This document shows, piece after piece, positions 25,067 to 33,856 of a stretch of DNA of 64,000 bases (position 1 is the stretch's first letter; each line of letters opens with the position of its first letter). The stretch comes from Pseudomonas sp. H3(2019) (GTDB lineage: Bacteria > Pseudomonadota > Gammaproteobacteria > Pseudomonadales > Pseudomonadaceae). The notes beneath the pieces were generated by a model that did no database searches, was not told the DNA's origin, and worked only from the letters and a program-made list of their open reading frames with translations. The stretch is taken from contig NZ_VMSG01000025.1 of the NCBI RefSeq assembly GCF_007713465.1, positions 31,745 through 95,744 on the forward strand, in the 5' to 3' direction. The position numbers were made by a program, and so were the translations under genes.

Positions 25067-27337
25067 ATGTTAAACCGCGAGCTCGAAGTCACCCTCAATC
25101 TCGCCTTCAAGGAGGCGCGTTCGAAACGTCATGAATTCATGACCGTCGAACACCTCCTGTTGGCTCTATTGGATAATGAGGCAGCCGCCACCGTTTTGCG
25201 TGCCTGCGGCGCAAACCTCGACAAACTCAAGCATGACCTGCAGGAGTTCATCGACTCCACCACGCCTTTGATCCCCCTTCATGACGAGGATCGCGAAACC
25301 CAGCCAACCCTGGGCTTCCAGCGTGTACTGCAACGTGCTGTCTTTCATGTGCAGAGCTCGGGCAAACGCGAAGTGACTGGCGCCAACGTGCTGGTTGCAA
25401 TCTTCAGTGAGCAAGAGAGTCAGGCGGTGTTCCTGCTGAAACAGCAGAGCGTTGCACGCATTGATGTCGTCAATTACATCGCTCATGGCATTTCGAAAGT
25501 GCCTGGGCATGGCGAGCACTCTGAAAGTGAGCAAGATATGCAGGACGACGAGGGCGGTGAGTCTTCTTCTTCAGGCAATCCTCTGGATGCATATGCCAGT
25601 AACCTCAACGAACTGGCGCGCCAGGGTCGTATCGACCCATTGGTAGGGCGTGAAATGGAAGTTGAGCGTGTCGCGCAGATTCTGGCGCGTCGGCGTAAAA
25701 ACAATCCGTTGCTGGTCGGCGAGGCGGGCGTGGGTAAGACCGCAATTGCCGAAGGTCTGGCCAAGCGCATTGTCGACAATCAGGTGCCTGATCTGTTGGC
25801 CAATAGCGTGGTTTATTCGCTCGATCTGGGCGCGTTGCTCGCTGGGACCAAGTACCGCGGCGATTTCGAGAAGCGCTTCAAGGCGTTGCTCAATGAGCTG
25901 AAAAAACGTCCGCAGGCGATCCTGTTCATTGACGAGATCCACACCATTATTGGTGCAGGTGCCGCCTCTGGTGGTGTCATGGATGCTTCGAACCTGCTCA
26001 AGCCGCTGCTGTCGTCGGGTGACATCCGTTGCATCGGCTCGACCACGTTCCAGGAATTCCGTGGGATCTTCGAAAAAGACCGTGCTTTGGCCCGGCGTTT
26101 CCAGAAGGTCGATGTGTCGGAGCCTTCGGTCGAAGACACCATTGGTATCCTGCGCGGTCTCAAGGGACGTTTCGAACTCCATCACAACATCGAATACAGT
26201 GATGAAGCCCTGCGCGCCGCTGCCGAACTGGCATCGCGCTACATCAATGACCGGCATATGCCGGACAAGGCCATCGACGTCATCGACGAGGCGGGCGCCT
26301 ATCAGCGTCTGCAACCAATCGAGAAACGTGTGAAACGCATCGAAGTGCCTCAGGTCGAGGACATCGTGGCGAAGATCGCGCGGATTCCGCCGAAACACGT
26401 CACCAGCTCCGATAAAGAGCTGCTGCGTAACCTTGAGCGTGATCTGAAGTTGACGGTGTTTGGCCAGGATGCGGCGATCGATTCCTTGTCGACTGCAATC
26501 AAGCTGTCCCGTGCGGGTCTGAAGTCGCCTGACAAGCCTGTTGGTTCGTTCCTGTTTGCCGGTCCTACCGGGGTTGGTAAAACCGAAGCGGCCCGGCAAC
26601 TGGCCAAGGCGCTGGGGATCGAGCTGGTTCGCTTCGACATGTCCGAGTACATGGAGCGCCACACAGTTTCGCGTTTGATCGGTGCGCCTCCAGGCTACGT
26701 CGGGTTCGATCAGGGCGGCCTGCTGACCGAAGCGATCACCAAGCAGCCTCACTGCGTGCTGTTGCTCGATGAAATCGAGAAGGCGCATCCGGAAGTCTTC
26801 AACCTGCTGTTGCAGGTCATGGACCACGGTACGCTCACCGATAACAACGGGCGCAAGGCGGATTTCCGTAACGTGATCGTCATCATGACGACCAACGCCG
26901 GTGCTGAAACCGCAGCTCGGGCTTCTATTGGCTTCACGCATCAGGATCACTCGTCCGATGCGATGGAAGTGATCAAGAAGAGCTTCACGCCGGAATTCCG
27001 TAACCGTCTGGACACCATTATCCAGTTTGGTCGCCTCAGTCATGAGGTCATCAAAAGCGTGGTGGACAAGTTCCTTACCGAACTGCAGGCGCAACTGGAA
27101 GACAAGCGTGTACTGCTCGAGGTCACCGACGCTGCACGCAGTTGGCTGGCGGCCGGTGGTTACGATGCGACCATGGGCGCGCGACCAATGGCGCGCTTGA
27201 TCCAGGACAAGATCAAGCGTCCGCTGGCGGAGGAAATTCTCTTTGGCGAACTGGCCGAGCATGGCGGTGTGGTGCACATCGACATCAAGGATGGCGAACT
27301 CACCTTCGAGTTCGAGACCACTGCGGAAATGGCCTGA
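25067..27337 (+). CDS. clpA: ATP-dependent Clp protease ATP-binding subunit ClpA
   Basis: ClpA is the AAA+ unfoldase of the ClpAP protease (756 aa). An N-terminal double Clp_N domain (residues 1-145) is followed by an acidic linker, the D1 ATPase with Walker A GEAGVGKT, and the D2 ATPase with Walker A GPTGVGKT and Walker B LLLDEIEKAHPEV. It forms an operon with clpS and ends at a strong terminator. Bpt and Aat, which create ClpS degrons, are encoded just downstream on the other strand. Confidence 0.98.
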   Translation: MLNRELEVTLNLAFKEARSKRHEFMTVEHLLLALLDNEAAATVLRACGANLDKLKHDLQEFIDSTTPLIPLHDEDRETQPTLGFQRVLQRAVFHVQSSGKREVTGANVLVAIFSEQESQAVFLLKQQSVARIDVVNYIAHGISKVPGHGEHSESEQDMQDDEGGESSSSGNPLDAYASNLNELARQGRIDPLVGREMEVERVAQILARRRKNNPLLVGEAGVGKTAIAEGLAKRIVDNQVPDLLANSVVYSLDLGALLAGTKYRGDFEKRFKALLNELKKRPQAILFIDEIHTIIGAGAASGGVMDASNLLKPLLSSGDIRCIGSTTFQEFRGIFEKDRALARRFQKVDVSEPSVEDTIGILRGLKGRFELHHNIEYSDEALRAAAELASRYINDRHMPDKAIDVIDEAGAYQRLQPIEKRVKRIEVPQVEDIVAKIARIPPKHVTSSDKELLRNLERDLKLTVFGQDAAIDSLSTAIKLSRAGLKSPDKPVGSFLFAGPTGVGKTEAARQLAKALGIELVRFDMSEYMERHTVSRLIGAPPGYVGFDQGGLLTEAITKQPHCVLLLDEIEKAHPEVFNLLLQVMDHGTLTDNNGRKADFRNVIVIMTTNAGAETAARASIGFTHQDHSSDAMEVIKKSFTPEFRNRLDTIIQFGRLSHEVIKSVVDKFLTELQAQLEDKRVLLEVTDAARSWLAAGGYDATMGARPMARLIQDKIKRPLAEEILFGELAEHGGVVHIDIKDGELTFEFETTAEMA

Positions 27338-27356
27338 TAGCCTCGCAACAAAAGCA

Positions 27357-27380
27357 AAAGGCGCCGAAAGGCGCCTTTTT
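27357..27380 (+). terminator. Rho-independent terminator of clpA
   Basis: The stem AAAAGGCGCC / GGCGCCTTTT with a GAAA tetraloop and T-run lies 20 bp beyond clpA. Confidence 0.9.
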
Positions 27381-27409
27381 GCTGTCTGGCGGTTCTACCG
27401 TTAATTTAT

Positions 27410-27512
27410 CGTTCCCACGCTCCTGCGTGGGAATGCAGCCAGGGACGCTCCGCGTCCCAAGAGCTGAACGCGGAGCGTCCGTAGAGGCATTCCCGCGCGG
27501 AGCATGGGAACG
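27410..27512. repeat. Complex intergenic palindromic repeat
   Basis: A roughly 100-bp nested palindrome starts with GTTCCCACGCTCCTGCGTGGGAA, contains GGGACGCTCCGCGTCCC, and ends with a degenerate inverted copy, ATTCCCGCGCGGAGCATGGGAA. It resembles dispersed intergenic repeats of P. fluorescens-group genomes. It has no coding content. Confidence 0.7.
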
Positions 27513-27526
27513 ATCATCGCGCACAA

Positions 27527-27553
27527 ACAAAAACGCCCGGCAGAGCCGGGCGT
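27527..27553 (-). terminator. Rho-independent terminator of infA
   Basis: The stem ACGCCCGGC / GCCGGGCGT with a 3-nt loop is followed by a T-run on the minus strand just beyond infA. Confidence 0.85.
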
Positions 27554-27568
27554 CTTGTATTGACTTGA

Positions 27569-27787
27569 TTAACGAGCGCGGTAAGTGATCCGCCCTTTGC
27601 TCAAGTCATAGGGCGTCAGCTCGACGCGCACTTTGTCACCGGTAAGAATACGAATGTAGTTCTTGCGCATCTTGCCGGAAATATGCGCGGTTACGACGTG
27701 CCCATTTTCCAACTCCACACGAAACATGGTGTTGGGCAGGGTGTCGACGACAGTGCCTTCCATTTCGAAGCTGTCTTCTTTCGACAT
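27569..27787 (-). CDS. infA: Translation initiation factor IF-1
   Basis: This 72-aa OB-fold protein binds the ribosomal A site during initiation. [19 protein letters not shown] and the RNA-binding [18 protein letters not shown] are diagnostic. The ATG at 27787 gives the exact family length; the in-frame upstream extension is rejected. Confidence 0.98.
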
Positions 27788-27898
27788 GCAGTAAAGCCCT
27801 CGGTATCCAATGAATGGCCCGGTGCAACTGCGCCAGGCAAAAGCGGCGTGCATTGTGCCCGAAAAGTGGGGTTTAAGCCAAGGGCTTTAGGGCTGAAC

Positions 27899-28606
27899 CT
27901 AGCTCAGTACCACCCAGCGCTGATTAATCAGCAGCTCTATGGGGCGATATTGGGTCTTGTAGTTCATTTTCTTGCAGTTTTTGATCCAGTATCCGAGGTA
28001 GACCGCGTCCAGCCCCAGGCGCCGGGCTTCGTTGATTTGCCAGAGAATCGCGTAACGTCCCAGGCTGCGGCGATCTTCTTCGGGCTCATAGAAGGTGTAA
28101 ACCGCCGACAAGCCGTTGGGCAGCAGATCCGTCACGGCGATCGCCAGCAGACGGCCTTCGAGGCGGAACTCATAGAATCGCGAAAACGGCAGGTCGCGGA
28201 CCAGAAAGGTTGAAAACTGATCGCGACTGGGTGGGTACATGTCGCCATCGGCGTGGCGTTGTTCGATATAGCGCTGGTAAAGGTCGAAATATTCTTCGCT
28301 GAAACCCGGTTTGGCCGGGCGAACCTGCAGGTCGGCATTGCGTTTGAAAATACGTTTCTGCTGACGGTTAGGCGAAAATTGCGTAACGGGAATGCGCGCA
28401 GGCACACACGCATTGCAATTTTGGCAATGCGGCCGGTACAGGTGATCGCCACTGCGACGAAAACCCATTTCCGACAGGTCTGCATAGACATGCACATCCA
28501 TGGGCTGGCTAGGGTCGAGGAACAGCGTGGTGGCCTGTTCATCGGGCAGATAGCTGCAAGAGTGGGGCTGAGTGGCATAAAACTTGAGGCGCGCCAACTC
28601 GGTCAT
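27899..28606 (-). CDS. bpt: Aspartate/glutamate leucyltransferase
   Basis: Bpt transfers leucine from Leu-tRNA to proteins with N-terminal Asp or Glu, making them ClpS/ClpAP substrates. The N-terminal cysteine cluster is visible in CSYLPDEQATTLFLDP and YRPHCQNCNACVPARIPV. The GNAT-like C-terminal half shows YLGYWIKNCKKMNYKTQYRP. Length is 235 aa. It is followed closely on the same strand by infA and preceded by aat. Confidence 0.95.
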   Translation of the reverse strand: MTELARLKFYATQPHSCSYLPDEQATTLFLDPSQPMDVHVYADLSEMGFRRSGDHLYRPHCQNCNACVPARIPVTQFSPNRQQKRIFKRNADLQVRPAKPGFSEEYFDLYQRYIEQRHADGDMYPPSRDQFSTFLVRDLPFSRFYEFRLEGRLLAIAVTDLLPNGLSAVYTFYEPEEDRRSLGRYAILWQINEARRLGLDAVYLGYWIKNCKKMNYKTQYRPIELLINQRWVVLS

Positions 28607-28664
28607 GAATCAACCCTCGGGAATAGCTGTTCAATTAAGTGTAAGCCACGGCTGCAAAAGTCGC

Positions 28665-29345
28665 TCAGCAAACCCATGTGGCACGGCTAGGTTGATCAAG
28701 ATGTTGCTGAAGATAGCCAGCAAACTCGCGACGAGGGATCGCCCGGGCACCCAGACTGTGCAGATGACCGGTTGGCATCTGGCAGTCGATCAGTACGAAA
28801 CCGGCATCCTTCAGGTAATTGACTAGCGTGGCGAAGCCGAACTTGGAAGCGTTGTCGGCGCGGCTGAACATCGATTCACCGAAAAACAGCCGGCCCATAG
28901 CCAGGCCGTAGAGTCCGCCCACCAACACCCCTTGGTCCCAAACCTCGACCGAGTGGGCGTATCCGCGAGCGTGCAGCTCCATGTAGGCGGTTTGCATCGC
29001 TTCGGTGATCCAGGTGCCATCGGCATACTCCCGCGGAGCTGCACAGGCGCGTATGACGGCAGGGAAGTCCTGGTCGAACGTCACGTCGTAGCGTTTTTGG
29101 CGCAACAGCTTGCCGAGGCTGCGAGAAACATGCAGTTCGTCGGGAAACAATACGGTGCGTGGATCCGGTGACCACCAGAGGATCGGCTGGCCCTCCGAAA
29201 ACCACGGGAAACAACCGTGGCGGTAAGCCTGGATCAGCCGATCGGCGCTCAGGTCTCCGCCGGCGGCAAGCAGGCCGTTGGGGTCGCGCATGGCTTTTTC
29301 CAGCGGCGGGAATTTCAGGGAGTCGCGTTGTAACCAGGTCAGCAT
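28665..29345 (-). CDS. aat: Leucyl/phenylalanyl-tRNA--protein transferase
   Basis: Aat adds Leu or Phe to N-terminal Lys or Arg, creating N-degrons. Family motifs are GGDLSADRLIQAYRHGCFPW, ILWWSPDPR and GESMFSRADNASKFGF. The 226-aa product starts at the ATG at 29345 (MLTWLQRDSLKFPPLEKA). It is upstream of bpt in a likely operon, which gives the cell both branches of the bacterial N-degron pathway. Confidence 0.96.
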   Translation of the reverse strand: MLTWLQRDSLKFPPLEKAMRDPNGLLAAGGDLSADRLIQAYRHGCFPWFSEGQPILWWSPDPRTVLFPDELHVSRSLGKLLRQKRYDVTFDQDFPAVIRACAAPREYADGTWITEAMQTAYMELHARGYAHSVEVWDQGVLVGGLYGLAMGRLFFGESMFSRADNASKFGFATLVNYLKDAGFVLIDCQMPTGHLHSLGARAIPRREFAGYLQQHLDQPSRATWVC

Positions 29346-29408
29346 GGTATCCAGGCTTGCAGAAGGGGAGGGCAGCGATGGGCTGGGGCCCACTGCAATG
29401 AATGTATA

Positions 29409-30359
29409 TCAGTTGTCATCGAGGTATTTTTCAGCGTCCAGTGCCGCCATGCAGCCGGCACCCGCGGAAGTTACCGCCTGACGGTAGACGTGATCGGCTA
29501 CATCGCCGGCGGCAAACACCCCTTCGATCTCGGTGGCGGTGGCATTGCCTTCGCTGCCGCCGCGGACTCGCAGGTAGCCGTTATGCATTTCCAGCTGACC
29601 CTGGAACAGGTCGGTATTGGGTTTATGGCCGATAGCGATGAATACGCCGGTCAGCTCCAGGTCTTTCATCTCGCCGGTCAGGCTGTCGCGCAGGCGTGCA
29701 CCGGTAACGCCGCTGGCATCGCCCAATACCTCTTCAAGGTTCTGGTTCCAGTGCAGGCGGATGTTGCCATTTTTGGCGCGCTCGAACAGTTTGTCCTGAA
29801 GAATCTTCTCTGAGCGCAATTTGTCGCGACGATGGATCAGGTGGACTTCCTTGGCAATGTTGGCCAGGTACAGGGCTTCTTCAACGGCCGTGTTGCCGCC
29901 GCCAACCACCGCGACCACCTGATTGCGGTAGAAAAAACCATCGCAGGTGGCGCAGGCGGAAACGCCTTTGCCGGCGAAGGCGTCCTCAGAGGGCAGCCCC
30001 AGGTATTGCGCCGAGGCGCCGGTCGCGATAATCAGTGCATCGCAGGTGTAGGTGCCACTGTCGCCGGTGAGCCGGAACGGCCGCTGCTGCAACTCTGCGG
30101 TGTGAATGTGGTCGTAGACGATCTCGGTGTCGAAACGCTCGGCGTGTTTTTGCATGCGTTCCATCAGCACCGGGCCGGTCAGGCCTTCAACATCGCCTGG
30201 CCAGTTGTCGACTTCAATGGTGGTGGTCAATTGACCGCCGGCTTGCAGGCCGGTGATAACGGTCGGCTTGAGGTTGGCGCGAGCGGCATAAACGGCGGCG
30301 CTGTAACCGGCAGGGCCGGAACCCAGAATGATCAGGCGTGAATGCTTAGCTTCGCTCAT
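29409..30359 (-). CDS. trxB: Thioredoxin reductase
   Basis: TrxB is a 316-aa FAD/NADPH disulfide reductase that regenerates thioredoxin. The FAD loop IILGSGPAGYSAAVYAARAN, the redox pair in CATCDGFF, the NADPH loop VVGGGNTAVEEALYLA and the C-terminal FAD motif GVFAAGDVADHVYRQAV are present in order. It is divergent from ftsK. Confidence 0.97.
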   Translation of the reverse strand: MSEAKHSRLIILGSGPAGYSAAVYAARANLKPTVITGLQAGGQLTTTIEVDNWPGDVEGLTGPVLMERMQKHAERFDTEIVYDHIHTAELQQRPFRLTGDSGTYTCDALIIATGASAQYLGLPSEDAFAGKGVSACATCDGFFYRNQVVAVVGGGNTAVEEALYLANIAKEVHLIHRRDKLRSEKILQDKLFERAKNGNIRLHWNQNLEEVLGDASGVTGARLRDSLTGEMKDLELTGVFIAIGHKPNTDLFQGQLEMHNGYLRVRGGSEGNATATEIEGVFAAGDVADHVYRQAVTSAGAGCMAALDAEKYLDDN

Positions 30360-30479
30360 AAAAACACCTCATAAGCCTTTGTCACAAAAGAGAATGCATG
30401 CTCAAATTGAAGCGCGCGCAACGTACTTTTGGCTATGCTACACCTTAGCTGCTCTGGCGTGGCATCGTGCGGGCAAACC

Positions 30480-30640
30480 CGTACAATGCCGGTCTGTATC
30501 GGGATGTTCCGAAATCTTCGTTATAAAAGATCGCTGTCTTCGGCATCTCCTACGGTTTCAGATTTCGATGTCAGAGTGTTAAAAGTAGTCTCTGTTGCGC
30601 CCGTTAACTTTGTCACCTGCCCGGAGTGGGCAGTTTTTTG
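30480..30640 (+). promoter_or_regulatory. ftsK leader with intrinsic terminator-like hairpin
   Basis: A TACAAT box at 30482-30487 is a possible -10. About 130 bp further, CTGCCC-GGAGT-GGGCAG is followed by six T (30617-30639), a textbook intrinsic terminator on the plus strand, 50 bp before the ftsK start. No gene ends here, so it implies an attenuated leader or a short RNA of about 150 nt. The promoter part is tentative. Confidence 0.5.
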
Positions 30641-30688
30641 TAGTCAATCAACAGTTGGACGCGCTACAGGCGCAGGAAAAGACGCGTT

Positions 30689-33094
30689 TTGAAGAAATCC
30701 ACCGCAGCACCTAAAACAGTAGTTCCACTCTGGCGTCAGCATCTGCACTACCGGCTCAAGGAAGGTGCGCTGATCGCCATCGGTGCCTTGTGCCTGTTCC
30801 TGATGATGGCCTTGCTGACCTATGGCAAGGACGATCCGGGCTGGAGTCATAACAGCAAAATCGACGATGTACAGAACTTCGGCGGGCCGGCCGGCTCTTA
30901 CAGCGCCGATATTCTGTTCATGGTGCTGGGTTACTTCGCTTATATCTTCCCGCTGTTGCTGGCGGTCAAGACCTACCAGATCTTCCGCCAGCGCCACGAA
31001 CCGTGGCAGTGGAGCGGCTGGCTGTTTTCCTGGCGCCTGATCGGCCTGGTGTTTCTGGTGCTGTCGGGCGCAGCCCTGGCGCATATCCATTTCCACGCCC
31101 CGACCGGTTTGCCGGCCGGCGCCGGCGGTGCATTGGGTGAAAGCCTCGGCGATCTGGCGAAGAACGCGCTGAATATCCAGGGCAGCACCCTGATGTTCAT
31201 CGCGCTGTTTCTGTTCGGCCTGACCGTGTTCACTGACCTCTCGTGGTTCAAGGTGATGGACGTCACCGGCAAGATCACCCTCGACCTGTTCGAACTGTTC
31301 CAGGGTGCTGCCAATCGCTGGTGGGCTGCGCGCACCGAACGCAAGCAACTGGTTGCGCAATTGCGTGAAGTCGACGATCGGGTGCACGACGTCGTGGCAC
31401 CGACCGTGACCGACAAACGCGAGCAAGCCAAGGTCAAGGAGCGCTTGATCGAGCGTGAGCAAGCTTTGAGCAAGCACATGTCCGAGCGCGAGAAGCAGGT
31501 TCCGCCGGTGATTGCGCCAGCGCCACCGAAAGCTCCGCCTCCAAGCAAGCGTGTCGAAAAAGAGAAGCAGGCACCGCTGTTCGTTGATAGCGCGGTGGAA
31601 GGCACCTTGCCGCCGATCTCGATTCTCGACCCGGCAGAAAAGAAACAGCTCAACTATTCGCCTGAGTCGCTGGCTGCGGTTGGCCATCTGCTGGAAATCA
31701 AACTCAAGGAATTCGGCGTCGAAGTCTCGGTGGATTCGATTCACCCAGGCCCGGTGATTACCCGTTACGAAATTCAACCGGCGGCCGGGGTAAAAGTCAG
31801 CCGTATCTCCAACCTGGCCAAAGACCTTGCGCGTTCGCTGGCAGTGACCAGTGTGCGGGTGGTGGAAGTGATTCCCGGCAAGACCACCGTCGGCATCGAA
31901 ATTCCCAACGAAGACCGGCAGATCGTGCGCTTCTCCGAAGTGTTGTCGACGCCGGAATACGATGACGCCAAGTCCCCGGTCACCCTGGCCCTGGGCCATG
32001 ACATCGGCGGCAAGCCGGTCATCACCGACCTGGCCAAAATGCCTCACCTGCTGGTGGCCGGTACCACCGGTTCCGGTAAGTCGGTGGGCGTGAACGCGAT
32101 GATTCTGTCGATTCTGTTCAAGTCGGGCCCGGAAGACGCCAAGCTGATCATGATCGACCCGAAAATGCTTGAATTGTCGATCTACGAAGGCATTCCGCAC
32201 CTGCTGTGCCCGGTGGTCACCGACATGAAGGACGCCGCCAACGCGTTGCGCTGGAGCGTGGCCGAGATGGAGCGTCGCTACAAACTGATGGCGAAGATGG
32301 GCGTGCGTAACCTTTCCGGCTTCAACCAGAAGGTCAGGGAGGCGCAGGAAGCCGGTACACCGCTGACGGATCCATTGTACAACCGCGAAAGCATTCACGA
32401 CGAAGCACCGCTGCTAACCAAGCTGCCAACCATCGTGGTGGTGGTCGACGAATTTGCCGACATGATGATGATCGTCGGCAAGAAGGTTGAAGAACTGATC
32501 GCGCGGATCGCCCAGAAAGCCCGTGCGGCCGGTATTCACTTGATCCTTGCGACCCAGCGTCCGTCGGTGGACGTGATCACCGGTCTGATCAAGGCCAATA
32601 TTCCGACCCGTATGGCGTTCCAGGTATCGAGCAAGATCGACTCGCGAACCATCATCGACCAGGGTGGCGCCGAGCAGTTGCTGGGTCACGGTGACATGCT
32701 CTACATGCCGCCGGGCACCAGCCTGCCGATTCGGGTTCACGGCGCGTTCGTTTCCGACGATGAAGTTCACCGGGTGGTTGAAGCCTGGAAACTGCGCGGT
32801 GCACCGGAGTACAACGACGACATCCTCAACGGTGTCGAAGAGGCGGGCAGTGGCTTTGAAGGCGGCAGTGGCGGTGGCGACGATGATGCTGAAACCGATG
32901 CGCTTTACGACGAAGCGGTACAGTTCGTGCTGGAAAGCCGCCGCGCTTCGATCTCTGCGGTTCAGCGCAAGCTGAAGATCGGCTACAACCGCGCTGCGCG
33001 CATGATCGAAGCCATGGAAATGGCCGGGGTCGTGACCTCCATGAATACCAACGGCTCGCGCGAAGTTTTGGCTCCAAGCCCAATACGCGACTGA
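30689..33094 (+). CDS. ftsK: DNA translocase FtsK
   Basis: FtsK couples chromosome dimer resolution to division. The 801-aa protein has four N-terminal membrane helices (about residues 22-185), a proline-rich linker (PPVIAPAPPKAPPPSKR), the RecA-like motor with Walker A VAGTTGSGKSVGVNAM, and the C-terminal gamma winged helix (RASISAVQRKLKIGYNRAARM) that reads KOPS. The start is TTG with AGGAA 10 bp upstream. Confidence 0.96.
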   Translation: MKKSTAAPKTVVPLWRQHLHYRLKEGALIAIGALCLFLMMALLTYGKDDPGWSHNSKIDDVQNFGGPAGSYSADILFMVLGYFAYIFPLLLAVKTYQIFRQRHEPWQWSGWLFSWRLIGLVFLVLSGAALAHIHFHAPTGLPAGAGGALGESLGDLAKNALNIQGSTLMFIALFLFGLTVFTDLSWFKVMDVTGKITLDLFELFQGAANRWWAARTERKQLVAQLREVDDRVHDVVAPTVTDKREQAKVKERLIEREQALSKHMSEREKQVPPVIAPAPPKAPPPSKRVEKEKQAPLFVDSAVEGTLPPISILDPAEKKQLNYSPESLAAVGHLLEIKLKEFGVEVSVDSIHPGPVITRYEIQPAAGVKVSRISNLAKDLARSLAVTSVRVVEVIPGKTTVGIEIPNEDRQIVRFSEVLSTPEYDDAKSPVTLALGHDIGGKPVITDLAKMPHLLVAGTTGSGKSVGVNAMILSILFKSGPEDAKLIMIDPKMLELSIYEGIPHLLCPVVTDMKDAANALRWSVAEMERRYKLMAKMGVRNLSGFNQKVREAQEAGTPLTDPLYNRESIHDEAPLLTKLPTIVVVVDEFADMMMIVGKKVEELIARIAQKARAAGIHLILATQRPSVDVITGLIKANIPTRMAFQVSSKIDSRTIIDQGGAEQLLGHGDMLYMPPGTSLPIRVHGAFVSDDEVHRVVEAWKLRGAPEYNDDILNGVEEAGSGFEGGSGGGDDDAETDALYDEAVQFVLESRRASISAVQRKLKIGYNRAARMIEAMEMAGVVTSMNTNGSREVLAPSPIRD

Positions 33095-33152
33095 TCGGTG
33101 CCGCGTGAGATCACGCGGCACGCCATTCAAACGAATATCAAAGAGGACTCCC

Positions 33153-33776
33153 ATGCGTCTTATCCGCATGTTGCTGCTGCCGGTACTGGCTTTAACCACA
33201 CTCTCGGCTCACGCCGATGACAAGGACGTGGCGCGTCTGACTCAGTTGCTCGAAAAGTCGCAGACGCTGACCGCACGTTTCTCTCAGCTGACCCTCGATG
33301 GCAGCGGCACTCAGTTGCAGGAAACCGCTGGCGAGATGTCCTTGCAGCGTCCGGGCCTGTTCTACTGGCACACCGATGCACCGCAAGAGCAGCTGATGGT
33401 TTCCGATGGCAAGAAAGTGTCCTTGTGGGACCCTGATCTGCAGCAGGTCACCATCAAGAACCTCGATCAGCGCCTGACCCAGACTCCAGCGCTGTTGCTG
33501 TCCGGTGATGTGTCGAAAATCAGCCAGAGCTTCGCCATCACGTCCAAGGAAGCCGGCGGCGTGATCGACTTCACGCTCAAGCCCAAGACCAAGGACACGC
33601 TGTTCGACAGCCTGCGCCTGTCGTTCCGCAACGGCATGGTCAACGACATGCAGATGATCGACAGCGTCGGCCAACGCACCAATATCCTGTTCACCGGGGT
33701 CAAGGCCAACGAGCCGATTCCGGCCTCCAAGTTCAAGTTCGACATCCCCAAGGGTGCCGACGTGATCCAGGAATAA
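33153..33776 (+). CDS. lolA: Outer-membrane lipoprotein carrier protein LolA
   Basis: LolA ferries lipoproteins across the periplasm. A signal peptide (MRLIRMLLLPVLALTTLSAHA) precedes a 186-residue mature half-barrel with QTLTARFSQLTLDGSGTQLQ and RPGLFYWHTDAPQEQLMVSD. The ATG at 33153 is preceded by GAGGA. It lies between ftsK and rarA, the usual order. Confidence 0.96.
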   Translation: MRLIRMLLLPVLALTTLSAHADDKDVARLTQLLEKSQTLTARFSQLTLDGSGTQLQETAGEMSLQRPGLFYWHTDAPQEQLMVSDGKKVSLWDPDLQQVTIKNLDQRLTQTPALLLSGDVSKISQSFAITSKEAGGVIDFTLKPKTKDTLFDSLRLSFRNGMVNDMQMIDSVGQRTNILFTGVKANEPIPASKFKFDIPKGADVIQE

Positions 33777-33785
33777 GACGCAGAA

Positions 33786-33814
33786 CCTGTGGGAGCGGGC
33801 TTGCTCCCACAAGG
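33786..33814. repeat. REP element
   Basis: CCTGTGGGAGC-GGGCTT-GCTCCCACAAGG is a single REP palindrome of the fluorescent Pseudomonas type, placed between lolA and rarA. Confidence 0.8.
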
Positions 33815-33856
33815 ATTGTGGCGTTTGAGGACCCAGTAGAGGTTTCATAAGTAGTG

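Noticed and set aside
25571..27277. Minus-strand open frame opposite clpA (568 codons)
   Set aside because: It is the shadow of clpA; the composition (Arg/His/Gln-rich) is typical of antisense translations.
30644..32398. Minus-strand open frame opposite ftsK (584 codons)
   Set aside because: It is antisense to a clearly conserved coding sequence, with no supporting motif.
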